This document shows, one piece after another, positions 50,782 to 57,037 of a stretch of DNA of 57,037 nucleotides (positions within the stretch are counted from its first letter, which is position 1; the number at the start of each line of letters is the position of its first letter). The DNA lies in contig CAIZWU010000032.1 of assembly GCA_903936775.1 (NCBI GenBank), forward strand, positions 1 to 57,037, in the 5' to 3' direction. Position numbers and translations under genes: made by a program. Source of the stretch: an uncultured bacterium (GTDB lineage Bacteria; Verrucomicrobiota; Verrucomicrobiia; Verrucomicrobiales; V1-33). The notes under the pieces are model-generated. The model was given only the letters and a program-made list of their open reading frames with translations, was not told the DNA's origin and did not search any database.

Positions 50782-52332
50782 TCAATAGGCCTTGGCGAAA
50801 ATCACGCGCTGCGTGCTGGGCTGGCCCGTCAGGAAACAGGTGCCGGGCTGTTTCCATTCATCGCCAAAGGGCAGGCAGCGGATCGTGACGCCGAGTTGCT
50901 TCTGCAGCTCGTCCTCATCGTCGGAAGAGCCAGCCCAGTCCACCACCGCGAAGCCGCCGTGGATTTCGGGTTTGTCAGGATTTTTCGGGGTGAAGAAGGC
51001 TTCGAACTGCGCCTTGTCCGTGATACGGATCATGTTGGCATCGCGGAACACGGTGGCGCGTTCCAGCAGGCCCGCCTGGATCTCCTCCAGGGTGGCGGCG
51101 GCTTTGCTGACAAAGTCGGCGGTGGCGATGAATTCCTTTTCCTTCAGCCCCTTGTCGCGGCGGCTCACGGCCACGCTGCCCTTTTCCAAATCGCGGGGAC
51201 CGATCTCAATCCTGATCGGCACGCCCTTCTTGATCCATTCCCAGTTGCGGGTGCCGCCGGGCAGATCACGGCGGTCCACGTGGGCGCGGATGGGTTCGCC
51301 AGCGTAAGTTAGAGCCCGCAGTTCCCTGGCGAGGGCATCACAGGCATCCAGTACGGCCTGTTTGCTGTCCTCCTTCGGCGTCACTGGCAGGATCATGATC
51401 TGCTGGGTCGCCACGCGGGGAGGGAGGACCAGGCCATCATCGTCGCTGTGCGCCATGATCAGGGTGCCGATCAGCCGGGTGCTGACGCCCCAGGAAGTGG
51501 TCCAGGCGTGTTCGCGGGCGCCGCTGCGGCCGGTGAATTGGATGCCGGACGCGGTCGAGAAATTCTGTCCGAGGAAGTGGCTGGTGCCGGCCTGGATGGC
51601 TTTGCGGTCCTGCACCATGGCTTCGATGCACAGGGTGCTTTCCGCGCCGGGGAACCGCTCGCGTTCGGATTTTTCACCGGTGATTACCGGCAGCGCGAGA
51701 TGGTCGCGGGCGAAGGTTTCATATACCGTTAGCATCTGCGCGGTTTCCGCGAGGGCTTCCTCCTTGGTTTCGTGGGCGGTGTGGCCTTCCTGCCAAAGAA
51801 ACTCCGCGGTGCGCAGGAAGATGCGGGGGCGCATTTCCCAGCGCATCACATTGGCCCACTGATTGATCAGCAGGGGCAGGTCGCGGTAGCTTTCCACCCA
51901 GCGGGCAAAGGCCGCGCCGATGATGGTTTCGCTGGTCGGGCGGATCACATAAGGTTCTGCCAATTCACCCGTCGGGATCATTTTCATGCTGCCGTCCTCC
52001 TGCTTCACCGCTTCCAGCCGGTGATGCGTGACCACAGCGCATTCCTTGGCGAATCCCTCCACGTGGGCCGCTTCCTTGGCCAGGTAGCTCAGGGGAATCA
52101 GCAGGGGGAAGTAGGCGTTCGAGTGCCCGGTGTCCTTGAACATTTTATCGAGCTGCCGCTGGATGTTTTCCCAGATTCCGTAACCCCAGGGTTTGATCAC
52201 CATGCAGCCGCGCACCTCGGAATTCTCCGCCATGTCGGACGCTTTGATCACCTGCTGATACCACTCCGGGAATTCATCCTGACGGGTGGGCGTGATGGCG
52301 GTCTGGGGTTTGGCGGCGGGTGCGTTGGACAT
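50782..52332 (-). CDS. proS: Prolyl-tRNA synthetase (archaeal/eukaryotic type)
   Basis: The start at 52332 gives 516 residues. Class II aminoacyl-tRNA synthetase blocks are visible: AYFPLLIPLSYLAKE (motif 1 region), IRPTSETIIGAAF with motif 2 near WANVMRWEMRPRIFLRTAEFLWQEGHTAH, and motif 3 in the region of WGVSTRLIGTLIMAHSDDDGLVLPPRVA. The C-terminal anticodon and zinc-like domain follows. This short form without the bacterial editing insert is the archaeal/eukaryotic class found in some bacteria. The frame upstream of 52332 is open but lacks family features. Confidence 0.94.
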   Translation of the reverse strand: MSNAPAAKPQTAITPTRQDEFPEWYQQVIKASDMAENSEVRGCMVIKPWGYGIWENIQRQLDKMFKDTGHSNAYFPLLIPLSYLAKEAAHVEGFAKECAVVTHHRLEAVKQEDGSMKMIPTGELAEPYVIRPTSETIIGAAFARWVESYRDLPLLINQWANVMRWEMRPRIFLRTAEFLWQEGHTAHETKEEALAETAQMLTVYETFARDHLALPVITGEKSERERFPGAESTLCIEAMVQDRKAIQAGTSHFLGQNFSTASGIQFTGRSGAREHAWTTSWGVSTRLIGTLIMAHSDDDGLVLPPRVATQQIMILPVTPKEDSKQAVLDACDALARELRALTYAGEPIRAHVDRRDLPGGTRNWEWIKKGVPIRIEIGPRDLEKGSVAVSRRDKGLKEKEFIATADFVSKAAATLEEIQAGLLERATVFRDANMIRITDKAQFEAFFTPKNPDKPEIHGGFAVVDWAGSSDDEDELQKQLGVTIRCLPFGDEWKQPGTCFLTGQPSTQRVIFAKAY

Positions 52333-52811
52333 GACGTTGGAAGAGTAGCTGCCCCGGAAAAGCTCCGGGGCGGGAGGGCGCATCCTGGCGGCGTCTCCGG
52401 CCTCGTGCAAGTGATGGCATGGTCTGCGGGACTGGGCTTTTCCCGCCTTCAGGCCAGCATCCTTTCCAGCAGATCCACCGGATACGCTTTGTCGGGCACG
52501 CGGTTTGCAGGAGCCGAATGGCGTTTTGGAGGAAACCGCCGCGCTCCCTCTCATCATGAAGCCGCCAGGCCGTGTGGGAGCAGACGGGCCACCGCTTTCA
52601 TCAAGGCTGCTTCCGGCCAGTTGATCTCCTTCACCGGAGCCGCCGTGAAGAAATACGGAACCGGCAGCCGCCGAAAAAAGTCATGATGGGCACCACTATT
52701 TCAGGGTCCCCCGCCAAAATCAAATTCCCTGAAGTCGGGGCAAGAGTTTAATATTGAGCTTCCCCCTTGGTATGCGATATGCCTCATCCCCGTCTGCATG
52801 CCCCCGGAATA
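52333..52811. other. Long intergenic region with a possible gene fragment
   Basis: This 479-bp gap between divergent proS and the kinase gene has no supported gene. On the minus strand, 52554-52700 is open and reads like coding sequence (FFRRLPVPYFFTAAPVKEI, MKAVARLLPHGLAAS) but has no upstream start; a further stretch after two stops ends VPDKAYPVDLLERML. It may be a relic of a gene once upstream of proS. The kinase promoter was not clearly identified; the segment 52735-52775 is AT-richer. Confidence 0.3.
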
Positions 52812-54689
52812 ATGTCATTCACTCCCCTGAAATACCTGCTGGCCGCCTGCTGGTTCGCGGTGGTCTTTGGCGCCTCGGGAATAGCATGGGCGTCCACCGA
52901 TGCCAAGGCGGTGCTTTTCCTTGAAGATGATGAGCCGGGCCGTCCGGGCTATCAGACGATGACTCGCGGTTTCCGCGAGTCGCTGGAGCAGAGTCTTCCG
53001 GGAAGGGTGGCCATCTATCAGGAAAATCTGGATCTGGCCCGTTTTTCCCATCCTGACTACCAAGACCAAACGCTCCAGTGGTTGCGGCAGAAATACCAAG
53101 GCAAGAAAATCGATGTGGTGGTCGCGTGCGGCCCCGCCAGCATGAAGCTGGCCAGCAAATCCTGCGGGGCGTTTTGGCCGGACGCGCGGATGATCTGGCT
53201 CGGCTCCAAGGAGCAGCAGGAAATGTCCCCCGGGGAGGCTGCCCGTGTTGCTTTGTTGACGGTGAAACTGGATGTCGCCTCAACGCTGGATGCCGCCCGG
53301 ACGTTGATGCCGGGCGCGTCACGGCTGGTCGTGGTGGGTGGCAACAAGTCATCTTACGCGGGGATGAATGAATTTTTTCTGCATGAGGCGGAAGCGGCGG
53401 CCGCACGCCACGGCCTCGCCATGGAGTTCCTCGCGGGGCTCCCGCTGGCCGAGACCCGCCGCCGGTTGTCCCTGCTGCCCCGCGACGTCATGGTCTTGTA
53501 TGGATTCAGCAGCTTTGAGGGTGAGGGCCGGGCCTACACCCCCCGTGAAGCCATGTTGGAGCTCTCCCGCGCCTCGGGGGCCCCGATTTTTGGTCTATCG
53601 AAAACCTTAATAGGCTACGGGATGACCGGAGGCGTCATGCTGCGGCCTGAACAGATGGGACGCGAGTTGGCGGACATGACGGCGGAGGCGCTGACGGCAC
53701 CTCCAGGAAAGGCCCCGGCCTCACGCGAGTCCCGGGCGCAGGCCACCCTGTTCGACTGGCACGGGCTTCAGAGATTCGGCCTGTCGCAAGAGAAGCTCCC
53801 CGAAGGGGCGGAAATCCTCTTTGCGCCCCCGTCCCTGTGGGAAGAGCACCGGAATGCGGTGCTGGGCAGTGTCGCTCTCCTCGGGGGGGAGTCTGCCTTG
53901 ATCGTGGCCTTCATCGTTCAGCTCCGGCGCCGGCGGAAGGCGGAGCAAAAAGTCCTGCTGCAGCGTGACCAGTTGGCCCACGTGGGCAGGGTTTCATCAT
54001 TGGGCCAGCTTACGGCATCCATCGCGCATGAATTGAATCAGCCCCTCTGCGCGATCCTGCGCAACGCGGGAGCCGCTGAGCGCCTGCTGCAAAAAGCGGA
54101 GCCTGACCTCGAGGAGCTTCGCGCCATCGTTGCCGACATCCGCGCGGATGACAGCCGCGCCAGCACCGTGATTGAGCGGATGCGTGCGCTGCTCACCCGC
54201 CAGTCCGTCGATTTCGAGGCCTTGGATCTGAAGGCAGTGTTGGAAGAGGCGGCAGAGCTTCTGAATTATGAGGCCATGAAGCGGGGAGTTGCTTTGAAGG
54301 TGGTGACGGCTCCCGGCCTGCCATCCGTCCATGGGGACCGGGTGCACCTCCAACAGATGGTCATCAACCTTGTGCTCAATTCCATGGACGCTGTGCAAGG
54401 AAAACCCGGCGGGGCCGTGGTGATGGAGGCGGAGACCGATGCCGCCACCGGCAGGATTATGTTGCGGGTCCGGGACAATGGCCCAGGCATCCCGGAGGCC
54501 CTCCGCAGCACCTTGTTTGAGCCCTTCCAAAGCAGCAAGCCTGTGGGGATGGGAATGGGAATGGGACTGGCGATCAGCCAGACCATCGCCGAGGCCCATG
54601 AGGGAGTGTTGCAGGTGGAAAGCTCCAGCCCTGCAGGAACTTGTTTTTGTTGCCCGCTCCATCCGTCCCCTTTCCCCGTGCCTGCATGA
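52812..54689 (+). CDS. Sensor histidine kinase with ABC-binding-protein-like periplasmic sensor
   Basis: ATG 52812 gives 625 residues (ATG 52779 would add eleven). A signal/anchor (LLAACWFAVVFGASGIAWA) precedes a ~300-residue sensor region resembling periplasmic-binding proteins (AVLFLEDDEPGRPGYQ, IDVVVACGPASMKLA). A membrane helix at about 350-372 leads to a HisKA domain with His406 in SIAHELNQPL and an ATPase domain with NLVLNSMDAVQ, RDNGPGIPE and PVGMGMGMGLAIS. This is a FixL/NtrB-like orthodox kinase core. The response-regulator gene overlaps its stop by 4 nt. Confidence 0.88.
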   Translation: MSFTPLKYLLAACWFAVVFGASGIAWASTDAKAVLFLEDDEPGRPGYQTMTRGFRESLEQSLPGRVAIYQENLDLARFSHPDYQDQTLQWLRQKYQGKKIDVVVACGPASMKLASKSCGAFWPDARMIWLGSKEQQEMSPGEAARVALLTVKLDVASTLDAARTLMPGASRLVVVGGNKSSYAGMNEFFLHEAEAAAARHGLAMEFLAGLPLAETRRRLSLLPRDVMVLYGFSSFEGEGRAYTPREAMLELSRASGAPIFGLSKTLIGYGMTGGVMLRPEQMGRELADMTAEALTAPPGKAPASRESRAQATLFDWHGLQRFGLSQEKLPEGAEILFAPPSLWEEHRNAVLGSVALLGGESALIVAFIVQLRRRRKAEQKVLLQRDQLAHVGRVSSLGQLTASIAHELNQPLCAILRNAGAAERLLQKAEPDLEELRAIVADIRADDSRASTVIERMRALLTRQSVDFEALDLKAVLEEAAELLNYEAMKRGVALKVVTAPGLPSVHGDRVHLQQMVINLVLNSMDAVQGKPGGAVVMEAETDAATGRIMLRVRDNGPGIPEALRSTLFEPFQSSKPVGMGMGMGLAISQTIAEAHEGVLQVESSSPAGTCFCCPLHPSPFPVPA

Positions 54690-55120
54690 CCCCGACCCAA
54701 GGCTTGGTTTATGTAGTGGACGATGACGCCTCCTTCCGGCGGAGTGTGGCACGCCTGTTGACCGCGGAGGGATATGAAGTGGCCACTTTCGCCTCCGCGG
54801 CGGAGTTTCTGGCCCAGCACAGCTCCGTGAGCCGTGGATGTGTCCTGGCGGATCTGCACATGCCCGGATGCAGCGGACTGGAACTGCAGGTCCAACTGGC
54901 AGCCTCCAGCAACCCCCTGCCTATGGTATTTCTGAGCGGGAATGCCACGACCCCGTCCACCGTCAAGGCGATGCTAAAGGGTGCGGTGGACTTTCTAATG
55001 AAGTGTGACCCGGACGGCGATCTGTTGGAAGCGGTGGGCAATGCCATGCTGCTGGATGGCTTACGGCATGCCTGTCGCCGTGCCCTTGCGGAAATTCAGT
55101 CAATCCATAACATCCGCTAA
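54686..55120 (+). CDS. FixJ-like receiver-domain protein without output domain
   Basis: The start at 54686 is taken because it overlaps the kinase stop (ATGA) and gives MTPTQGLVYVVDDDASFRRS, the FixJ N-terminus. Asp56 in VLADLHMPGCSG is the phosphorylation site, and Lys106 is conserved but followed by Cys107 where the family normally has Pro. After GAVDFLMKCDPDGDLLEAV the protein continues about 40 residues and stops in the linker; the LuxR-type DNA-binding domain of FixJ is absent. No frameshifted HTH could be found downstream. It is probably phosphorylated by the kinase just upstream. Confidence 0.85.
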   Translation: MTPTQGLVYVVDDDASFRRSVARLLTAEGYEVATFASAAEFLAQHSSVSRGCVLADLHMPGCSGLELQVQLAASSNPLPMVFLSGNATTPSTVKAMLKGAVDFLMKCDPDGDLLEAVGNAMLLDGLRHACRRALAEIQSIHNIR

Positions 55121-55244
55121 GCGGCGCTACGGTGCCGGTAGCACGGGTTCAAAATCACCCATCCTCCGGATCGTCTGCCATCAGGGAAGGATGGGCGGTC
55201 CCACCATCGGGTGCCACACCGTCCGCCAAGGCTCTGTTTTGGAA

Positions 55245-55267
55245 CCACCTACCCCAAGGGGTAGTGG
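55245..55267. promoter_or_regulatory. Palindromic site CTACCCC-AA-GGGGTAG
   Basis: A perfect 7-bp inverted repeat with a 2-nt centre (55249-55264) extended by CCA/TGG lies in the interval between the receiver gene and the next genes. An imperfect second repeat (ATGGTAG/CTACTAT, about 55324-55340) follows in AT-rich sequence just before the small open frame at 55350. Both may be regulator-binding sites. Confidence 0.5.
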
Positions 55268-55349
55268 CGCATCTCAAAAGCGACATTATTATGATTTATG
55301 TAACATTTGTTGTTTTTTATTGAATGGTAGCCCGCTACTATCAAAAATT

Positions 55350-55535
55350 ATGAAGCCCTCTGCTGACTCCCAAAATATCCAGCTGAACTGCCGTCATTTC
55401 CTGAAAACCGGCGTCGGCACCAGGAGCTGGGGTGAGGCCCAACGGGTCATGGGCCGGGCCGCGGCGTGGAGCCTGATGCCCTTCGCCAACTGCCGCACCA
55501 GAGTCCTCTTTTATCCCGGTCAACCAGAACTCTAA
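55350..55535 (+). CDS. Small hypothetical open reading frame
   Basis: A 61-codon frame from ATG 55350 (MKPSADSQNIQLNCRHFLK...), ending LFYPGQPEL. It has no recognised family, signal or membrane segment. It follows an AT-rich stretch with a palindrome and a promoter-like region and lies 83 nt upstream of the HTH-receiver gene. It may be a real small protein or just leader sequence. Confidence 0.3.
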   Translation: MKPSADSQNIQLNCRHFLKTGVGTRSWGEAQRVMGRAAAWSLMPFANCRTRVLFYPGQPEL

Positions 55536-55574
55536 CACGCATGATCACCCCACGGAAATCCCCGAAGCACCAAA

Positions 55575-55732
55575 CTCTTTGGAGGTTACCTCCCCCAACC
55601 CCAATCCCCTGTAAAATTTTGACTGAAGAATCACCCGAATTAATGACCGTGAAGGAAACGGCAGCCTATCTGCGCATTCCTCTCCCATCGGTCTATCATC
55701 TCGTGCAACGGGGACAACTTCCTGCCATCCAA
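55575..55732 (+). repeat. Direct repeat A, copy 1 (leader and 5' end of the HTH-receiver gene)
   Basis: The leader (CCAATCCCCTGTAAAATT) and first 38 codons recur at about 56871-57037, with 102 of 111 coding positions identical by hand count. The repeats are 1305 bp apart in direct orientation, so recombination between them could delete the interval. Confidence 0.85.
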
Positions 55733-56179
55733 ATCGGTGGCCGCTGGCGCATCAAACGCAGTCTGCTCGACCGCGATGTGCTCAAGACCGAAGCATCCAG
55801 TCTGCCAACGGTGCTGGTGGTGGATGACGACGCGGACCTTCAAACGACCTTCAAACAGTTTCTGAAAAAGGCTGGATTCGGCCGGGTTGTGGTCGGTGGC
55901 GGCGCGGAAGCCATCTCCTATGCTGAAAAGCAGAAGTTCGACCTCGTATTTCTCGATCTACAACTCCCCGACATGTCGGGAGACGAAGTTTATCTTCGCA
56001 TCAAAGAGTTGCATCCAGACCTGCCAATCGTCATCATTACTGGCTACCCGAACAGCGCGATTCTGAGCAGAATTCTCCAGAGCGGCCCCGTGACCGTGAT
56101 CAAAAAGCCCATCGAATTTAATCAATTGAACCGGACGGTGAAGCAACTAGGACACAAGGGCATGCAAATGGTCGGCTGA
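55619..56179 (+). CDS. Excisionase-type HTH fused to a C-terminal response-regulator receiver domain
   Basis: TTG 55619 is chosen because the partial second copy has ATG at the equivalent place (56924); this gives 186 residues. ATG 55643 and 55541 are alternatives. Residues about 8-55 form a helix-turn-helix of the excisionase/MerR-like type (MTVKETAAYLRIPLPSVYHLV, GGRWRIKRS). From about residue 65 a receiver domain follows with Asp69-71, phosphorylatable Asp113 in VFLDLQLPDMSG and Lys in IKKPIEF. The usual order of a regulator is reversed. A kinase partner is unknown; the kinase/receiver pair just upstream is a candidate. Confidence 0.82.
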   Translation: MTEESPELMTVKETAAYLRIPLPSVYHLVQRGQLPAIQIGGRWRIKRSLLDRDVLKTEASSLPTVLVVDDDADLQTTFKQFLKKAGFGRVVVGGGAEAISYAEKQKFDLVFLDLQLPDMSGDEVYLRIKELHPDLPIVIITGYPNSAILSRILQSGPVTVIKKPIEFNQLNRTVKQLGHKGMQMVG

Positions 56180-56235
56180 TCCCAGCTTTCCGGGATCGGG
56201 GTTGGCCCCTTCTCCGGGCGGCGGGATCAAGGTCC

Positions 56236-56460
56236 ATTTGGGATCAAGCTTGCCCTGCCACGAAATTCAAGGAGTTGGACGTGACCGCCCTTCGCGCCAA
56301 ATACCCCGCTGACGGCACCCCGGAGGACGACGCCATCCGCGAAAGTTTGAAACCATGGGGGATTTCCACCTTTCCCACTTACATCATGTGTCCGGCAGAT
56401 GCGTCCAAGCCACCTTTTCTCATCTCCGATAGCCTGCTCTCCCAATCCCAGGTCTTGTAG
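56236..56460 (+). pseudogene. Possible relic of a thioredoxin-like (DsbD C-terminal type) gene
   Basis: The plus strand is open from at least 56236 and reads WDQACPATKFKEL, then RAKYPADGTPEDDAIRESL, and GISTFPTYIMCPADASKPPF before a stop at 56460. GISTFPTY resembles the cis-proline region of thioredoxin folds, and the upstream ACPAT looks like a CxxC motif with its second Cys lost. There is no start codon or upstream domain. The resemblance is loose; it could be chance. Confidence 0.4.
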
Positions 56461-56640
56461 GCCTTGGTGAAAGCAGTGCCCTGAATTGCCTTCGAAAACT
56501 TCTGCAAACCACGGATCCACCCCAGCCGGCGCCCCGCATCTTTGGCCCCGAATAAGCCAAGGCAGGCGCTCAAGCACTTCATCCGGCTTATGGAAAAGAC
56601 GCTGAATCACCCACGGTTCCGGCAAGTCACAGTAGAAGGT

Positions 56641-56770
56641 GCATTTTCTCAAAATTGCACAGAACCAAGAAAATCAGACTTAATTGCTTTTAATGCTTGC
56701 AGCCCCAAGCGTATTTTCTCATAATCGCACAGAACCAAGAAACCTAGACTCATTCGTGATTAATACTTGC
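56641..56770. repeat. Tandem repeat, two units of 70 bp
   Basis: The segments 56641-56700 and 56711-56770 match at 47 of 60 positions with an exact 70-bp period; GCACAGAACCAAGAAA is most conserved. They are AT-rich. On the minus strand each unit contains a frame ending FLGSV, so the repeats may derive from a duplicated gene end. Confidence 0.7.
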
Positions 56771-56870
56771 AATTCTAAAGCAATCATGTATTTCGCTTTA
56801 AGATGAGAACAAGACGCAAATCTAGAAATCCCAGAACCCTCTAGGAATTCCAATGCATCTGTGCTACTCT

Positions 56871-57037
56871 TAAAACTCTTTTGGAAGTTAAACCCGCCCC
56901 AATCCCCAATCCCCTGTAAAATTATGGCTGAAGAATCACCCGAACTGATGACCGTGAAGGAAACGGCAGAATATCTGCGCATTCCTCTCCCAACGGTCTA
57001 TTACCTCGTGCAACGGGGACAACTTCCGGCCATCCAA
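56871..57037 (+). repeat. Direct repeat A, copy 2
   Basis: The second copy of the leader and first 38 codons of the HTH-receiver gene. The leader AATCCCCTGTAAAATT is identical; the start codon is ATG instead of TTG. The window ends inside it. Confidence 0.85.
56924..57037 (+). CDS. Second copy of the excisionase-type HTH-receiver gene (5' end only)
   Basis: ATG 56924 opens a frame that reads MAEESPELMTVKETAEYL and continues LVQRGQLPAIQ to the end of the window. It differs from the copy at 55619 at nine of 111 aligned positions, and the residue changes are limited (for example AAYL/AEYL and YHLV/YYLV). Whether a receiver domain follows is not visible. A near-identical pair suggests a recent duplication. 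Confidence 0.8.
   Translation, partial: MAEESPELMTVKETAEYLRIPLPTVYYLVQRGQLPAIQ

Larger units (their letters stand above)
56180..56923. other. Long intergenic region with relics and repeats
   Basis: This 744-bp interval between the two HTH-receiver copies has no supported intact gene. It holds a thioredoxin-like gene relic (56236-56460), a tandem 70-bp repeat (56641-56770) and AT-richer sequence than the rest of the window, consistent with a rearranged or acquired segment. Confidence 0.5.

Noticed and set aside
55121..55349. A frameshifted LuxR-type HTH after the FixJ-like receiver
   Set aside because: None of the three forward frames shows the expected LTPRE or helix-turn-helix residues; the receiver seems truly to lack it.
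56227..56652. A 141-codon minus-strand frame starting MRKCTFYCDLPEPW
   Set aside because: It overlaps the thioredoxin-like relic and a repeat unit, and no family was recognised; it could be real but cannot be supported.
56641..56770. CRISPR array
   Set aside because: Only two units, with imperfect identity along the full 70 bp and no short identical repeats separated by unique spacers; no cas genes are present.

Overview
The window is GC-rich and gene-dense. It looks like chromosomal DNA of a member of the Verrucomicrobia or a close PVC relative. The clues are a large secreted protein with the Pirellula/Verrucomicrobium-type dehydrogenase and haem-binding domains (45774-48371), the long ~600-residue form of IspG, weak or absent Shine-Dalgarno sequences before most genes, an archaeal/eukaryotic-type ProRS, and several secreted proteins of kinds common in this phylum (RCC1 repeats, PQQ-type propellers, GH32 with added beta-sandwich domains). 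No phage, integrase or intact transposase was seen. The taxonomic call is inference from gene content, not from a marker alignment.

Layout. 1-19.4 kb is mainly housekeeping: a methyltransferase end, UbiE/MenG, tRNA-Leu(CAG), TatA, PabA/TrpG, an accD-folC pair, an EamA transporter, IspG, RseP, UvrB, a CoA-transferase/hydrolase and RfbA, with secreted hydrolases between them. 19.6-23.2 kb is a two-gene fructan/sucrose unit (GH32 plus sugar porter). 23.2-34.7 kb is a long minus-strand run: a PrsW-like protease, a PQQ-like propeller, an endonuclease/phosphatase-family protein, a thioredoxin, a giant duplicated RCC1 protein, a histidine kinase with a lipoprotein signal and discoidin-like sensor domains, and a LolA-like protein. 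A 66-codon piece of a second, related kinase lies just beyond the RCC1 gene.

34.8-37.0 kb is a toxin-antitoxin island: VapBC, a ribbon-helix-helix/MazF pair, a RelE/ParE pair and a decayed MazF relic. All three intact modules have a promoter whose -10 box ends 5-7 nt before the antitoxin start codon, which predicts leaderless mRNAs. Next come a SUKH-HEAT-membrane protein and a ureJ-ureA-ureB-ureC cluster without accessory genes.

41.7-52.3 kb holds infA (with an N-terminal extension), a sulfur-assimilation group (cysH, a membrane methyltransferase, cysC) behind a palindromic site, the PVC-type cytochrome protein, a squalene/phytoene synthase-family gene and proS. The right end (52.8-57.0 kb) is a signalling region: a kinase with a periplasmic-binding-protein-like sensor, a FixJ-like receiver with no output domain, and two copies of a gene in which an excisionase-type helix-turn-helix precedes a receiver domain. 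The interval between these copies is AT-richer and relic-bearing, with a 70-bp tandem repeat.

The parts most worth a second look are the toxin-antitoxin island with its leaderless-promoter architecture and MazF relic, the LolA-like/lipoprotein-kinase/RCC1 cluster with the kinase fragment behind it, and the duplicated HTH-receiver locus.
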